A DNA stretch of 64,000 nucleotides, from contig OY992840.1 of the NCBI GenBank assembly GCA_963921425.1, positions 9,860,501 through 9,924,500 of the forward strand, read 5' to 3'. The notes under the pieces are model-generated. The model worked only from the letters and a program-made list of their open reading frames with translations. It was not told the DNA's origin and searched no databases. This document shows, piece after piece, positions 60,421-64,000 of the stretch. Position numbers and translations under genes: made by a program. The stretch's first letter is position 1; every line of letters begins with the position of its first letter. The stretch is from Dryas octopetala (taxonomy: Eukaryota > Streptophyta > Magnoliopsida > Rosales > Rosaceae).

Positions 60421-60737
60421 CCGCTGGCTTCTCGTCATCGATCCGCCTTGTACAGTGGTCCGATGAATAATCGGAGGTCACCAACATGTTCAAAATGACG
60501 AGAGCTTCAAAACCCACTAGGCCCGGCATCTCAACTTCGCCGGGATAGGCAGATTGCCGCCGGAGTGGCTGTCGGCCCACCGCTGGCTTCTCGGCATCGA
60601 TTTGCCTTGTAAAGTGGTCCGATGAATAATCGGAGGCCACCAACATGTTCAAAATGGCGAGAGCTTCAAAACCCACTAGGCCCGGCATCTCAACTTCGTC
60701 GGGATAGGCAGATCGCCGCCGGAGTGGCTGTCGGCCC
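60421..60737. repeat. Two tandem 159-bp units, open on the minus strand
   Basis: CCGCTGGCTTCTCGTCATCG at 60421 recurs as CCGCTGGCTTCTCGGCATCG at 60580, and the two 159-base units are about 95% alike by eye. The period is divisible by three. The minus strand has an open frame (60329-60688, 119 codons) in which a segment starting MPGLVGFEALAILNMLVASD appears twice. I do not recognise the protein. GC-rich compared with its surroundings. Confidence 0.85.
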
Positions 60738-60880
60738 TGTGGCTTCGATTCGCCATGATCGGCGGTTATCTGGGACAGAGAGAGACACGAGGAGGGAGAG
60801 TAGAAGAAGACGAACCTTTTGGTGGTACTCTTGTCGTCGTTGGCCTCCGGACGACGACGAATTTTTTGGGGAAAACGATC

Positions 60881-60881
<1 letters not shown>

Positions 60882-60920
<39 letters not shown>

Positions 60921-61048
60921 GGAACAGAGAGATACGGGAAGAAAGAAAAGAGAAAGGAAAGAAAGAAAAAAAAAAGAAAAAAAAAGAAGAAAAAAAAAAG
61001 AAAAAAAAAAGAAGAGAAAAAAAAAAAGAAAAAAGAGGAAAAAAAAAG
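60882..61048. repeat. Polypurine tract
   Basis: Almost pure purine on the plus strand: GA repeats to about 60930, then AAAGAAAAAG-type repeats to about 61048. Frames across it (Lys/Glu-rich or Phe/Ser-rich) are low-complexity artefacts. Confidence 0.85.
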
Positions 61049-61616
61049 TTTATTATTAATTGGAATTTGGGGCTTTTGGGCAATTAGAAAGAAAAAAAAA
61101 ATTTTAAATTTCGTTTAGTTATTTTTAAACCCTTAACTCTAATATATTTATATATATAAATAATTAAAATACTTTAAAGGGCCTAAACGGCTAAACCTTA
61201 ATATCTTAGTGTGTAGATTATAAAGAATAAAGAGTATTAGAGTATATAAGATTTAGTGTATGAATTATAAAATATGAATATATTAATTTCATTTATTCAT
61301 TGTACTAATTTTATTGAACAGTATTTGTTTTCAGCGTGTATTATATTCATCACATATCACATGAAACCTACCATATAATTTGGTTTCGTCAATGTTTTTT
61401 ATTAATATAGTAGATAATATATTAAATAAACATATGATAAAGTTTCATTCAAAATTTTCGTATTTTGATAAGCAATTTTCGTCGTTTTCGTGGAATTTTT
61501 GTCGAAATTTAAAAATCTTTGAAATTTTCTCGAAATCCAAAATTTTATTCCTCGAGCACACAAACACTCCTTCCTCTTCTCTTTTACCCCTTCACTCAAT
61601 TCATATCCTACTCGAT
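61049..61616. other. AT-rich upstream region of the P450 gene
   Basis: No coding region. Bases 61470-61545 are rich in TTTTCG/CGAAATTT phrases. They look like an inverted counterpart of the AAATTTCG-rich stretch at 60290-60400, so the block between may be an inserted element. Confidence 0.4.
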
Positions 61617-64000
61617 ATGGAATCCATTTCCAACTACAATGTTCAGAGCTGGCGCGTGCTCTTCACGCTCTCCGCCACCTTCGCTATTTTATGGTACGCA
61701 TGGCTCTACCTCAAATCCAAGAAGAAGGGAACCACCTCACCATTGCCGCCAGGCCCACTGGGCCTCCCACTGATCGGCAACCTGCTGTCCCTGGAACCGG
61801 ATCTCCACTCCTACTTTGCCGGCCTGGCCCAAACCTACGGCCCGATCTTCAAGCTCCAGCTCGGCAACAAGCTCGGCATCGTAGTCACCTCCTCTTCCTT
61901 ATCTCGCGAGGTCCTCAAAGACCATGACGTCACGTTCGCCAACCGTGACGTCCCCGCTGCGGGTCGGGCCGCAACGTACGGAGGGTCCGACATAGTTTGG
62001 ACCCCGTACGGGCCCGAATGGCGGATGCTGAGAAAAGTCTGCGTACTCAAGATGCTTAGCAATACCACTCTGGACTCGGTCCACGCGCTCCGACGGAAGC
62101 AGGTCCGGAAAACCGTGGGCAACTTCTATAGCCGGGTCGGGTCTCCCGTCAACGTGGGCGAGCAGATGTTCCTGAACGTGATGAACGTGATCACCAACAT
62201 GATGTGGGGCGGGACGGTGGAGGGCGACGGGGCGGGTATCGGGTCGGAGTTTAGGGAAGTGGTGTCGGAGATGACGGAGATTTTGGGTCAGCCGAATGTT
62301 TCGGACTTTTATCCGGGTCTTGCCCGGTTCGATTTGCAAGGGATAGAGAAGCGGATGGAGGGGTTGGGGAAGAGGTTTGATGGGATCTTTGAGAAGATTA
62401 TTGATCAACGGCTGGGGATTGAAAAGGAAGGCGGGAAAGAGAGTAAGGATTTTTTGACGTATTTGTTGCGTTTGAAAGATGAGGGAGATTCCAAGACACC
62501 TTTCACGATGACGCACCTCAAAGCCCTCCTCATGGTATGTTTTTTTTAACCACTCATGGTATGTTCATCTTAACTTCACTAAACTTGTTGAAAAAGCAAT
62601 TAAATAGTGGTAAAACTTTCATGTTGTTGTCTTTTATCTCTCCGATAAAGTGACTTAAACATATGCTTGTGGGTAAGTTTTTCTTTTAAGAGACATTTCT
62701 TACAAACTAATATCATAATTTATGTGACTAAACAGGTCACATAAAGTGTAAACGAATCATCATGATTTGGAAGGCTTAGTCTAGGACAGGGGCCAATTAA
62801 TTTCACGTGGTCCCTGATTCTTAATGATCTTGTGTGGGTTCATTGCACATGTTATTCTCGAGATAGGGATCCAACTCTGTTGTAAAACCCATGTGAGGCC
62901 TAGCTACATAGTTCTTAAAAAAGTATTGAGAAGCTAGACGGTTGAATACTATAACATCTTAATCAAATGGACTTTTGGGGAAGGGTACACATTGATACAA
63001 TCTTAGAATTATTTAAGGTTAATATTGCTTAGATTAGAGGGGTGAAAGTGTATTTAATAATCTTAAGTGAATTACATATGCTTCCACTTTTAAATCAATT
63101 CTCCAAAACCACTAAAACACGAGGAGAATGAGATTAGGTGTCATAGATTTGAAAGAGTAGAATATGAACATGTGTTTTAGTGATTTGGATTTTGGATGAG
63201 TTGAATATGAAGATGCGCTTGGTGATTTGGAAGAGTTAAAAAATGAAAGACAAGTGGAATTAGTTTGGTTGGATCATGTGAGAGTGCTATCTCAAATCTC
63301 TTAAGTGTTTGTGTGATAACCCTACGAAGCCCAAGCCTTTTCTCTTTTCTTTTTTGATGTGAATTGTGAACCAATCAGGCACATTAACATGATGCTATGC
63401 AATCTGAATGTGGACAGGACATGGTTGTGGGTGGGACTGACACATCCTCCAACACAATTGAGTTTGCAATGGCTGAAATGATGAACAAGCCAAAGGTGAT
63501 GGAAAAGGTCCAGCAAGAATTAGAAGCTGTAGTTGGCAAAGACAACATTGTAGAAGAGTCTCACATTCACAAACTACCATACTTATATGCTGTGATGAAA
63601 GAGACTCTGCGCTTGCACCCAGCCCTGCCACTTTTAGTCCCTCACTGCCCAAGTGAAACATGCACTGTGGGAGGCTACACAATCCCAAAGGGGTCTAGGA
63701 TTTTTGTCAATGTTTGGGCCATACACAGAGACCCTTCTAATTGGGAAAACCCATTGGAGTTTGATCCAAACAGGTTTTTGGATAGCAAGTGGGACTACAG
63801 TGGGAGTGACTTCAAGTATTTCCCATTTGGGTCTGGCAGGAGAATATGTGCAGGAATAGCAATGGCTGAGAGGATGGTGATGCACTCACTTGCTACACTT
63901 TTGCACTCTTTTGACTGGAAATTGCCAGAAGGAGAGAAGTTGGATGTTGCAGAGAAGTTTGGGATTGTGTTGAAGAAGAAGGTGCCTTTGGTTGCCATCC
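61617..64000 (+). CDS. CYP706: Cytochrome P450, CYP706-like, 3' end cut by the window
   Basis: Exon 1 (61617-62534, 306 codons) and exon 2 (63418 to beyond 64000) are joined by a phase-0 GT-AG intron of 883 bases, the usual place for A-type plant P450s. The start MESISNYNVQSW is followed by a membrane anchor (about 12-32), a KSKKKG stop-transfer and the proline hinge PLPPGPLGLPLIGN. The I-helix GGTDTS (311-316), ExxR as KETLR (Glu368, Arg371), FDPNRF and the haem loop FPFGSGRRICAG with Cys450 are all present. The sequence resembles CYP706 enzymes, which oxidise terpenoids or phenolics on the ER surface. Probably only about 15-20 residues and the stop codon are missing. No defects seen; the substrate cannot be deduced. 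Confidence 0.92.

Noticed and set aside
60622-61118. Lys/Arg/Glu-rich open frames across the purine tract
   Set aside because: They are produced by the GA and A-rich repeat, exist in several frames and on both strands, and show no protein-like composition.

Overview
This is a nuclear genomic window from a flowering plant, almost certainly a woody dicot. The evidence is AT-rich noncoding DNA, GT-AG introns, TA/CT/AC microsatellites, many small inverted-repeat transposons, and typical plant gene families (R2R3-MYB, GPI-anchored lipid-transfer proteins, CYP706-type P450, plant HIP). A rosid such as a member of Rosaceae is my guess from protein similarity recalled from memory; the sequence alone does not prove it. 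I see no rRNA, tRNA, CRISPR or prokaryotic operon structure. Several apparent open frames begin at TTG or other non-ATG codons; the gene models here use ATG starts and splice sites that keep the reading frame.

Layout: (1) 1-0.85 kb, minus strand: the 5' part of a conserved plant gene of unknown function that leaves the window on the left. (2) 1.09-5.23 kb: a complete hAT transposon with 13-bp terminal inverted repeats, a perfect 8-bp target duplication and a transposase broken by two stop codons. It is followed by a foldback element with a 9-bp target duplication. (3) 7.2-8.6 kb: a decayed LINE carrying an internal deletion and a nested MITE. (4) 12.1-18.8 kb: a tandem duplication carrying two GPI-anchored non-specific lipid-transfer protein genes; copy 1 has lost a conserved cysteine and most of its 5' leader. 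(5) 21.4-22.5 kb: a 1.1-kb foldback. (6) 22.9-28.0 kb: an eleven-exon HIP (Hsc70-interacting protein) co-chaperone gene. (7) 28-39 kb: gene-free DNA with a perfect 142-bp inverted repeat, six related MITEs set in TA microsatellites, a Copia gag relic and a Helitron-like element. (8) 40.0-41.7 kb: an R2R3-MYB gene of the MYB20/MYB43 type. (9) 41.7-49.8 kb: gene-poor DNA with two more MITE or foldback elements, then the 5' leader of the next gene. (10) 49.8-50.4 kb: a small twin-CX9C protein resembling MIC19/CHCHD3. (11) 52.1-54.3 kb: a ~420-bp tandem repeat and a minus-strand retroelement-like sequence. (12) 57.1-59.6 kb: a BED-finger/DUF659 gene that looks like a domesticated hAT transposase with altered catalytic residues. 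(13) 60.3-61.1 kb: a 159-bp tandem repeat and a polypurine tract. (14) 61.6 kb to the end, plus strand: a CYP706-type cytochrome P450 cut by the right edge.

The host genes are independent single-gene loci (lipid transfer at the cell surface, cytosolic chaperoning, wall-related transcription, mitochondrial membrane organisation, oxidative metabolism) and form no pathway cluster. The unusual content lies in the transposon biology, the diverging lipid-transfer pair and the transposase-derived host gene. I did not find a clearly new biological system; the best leads are listed as findings.
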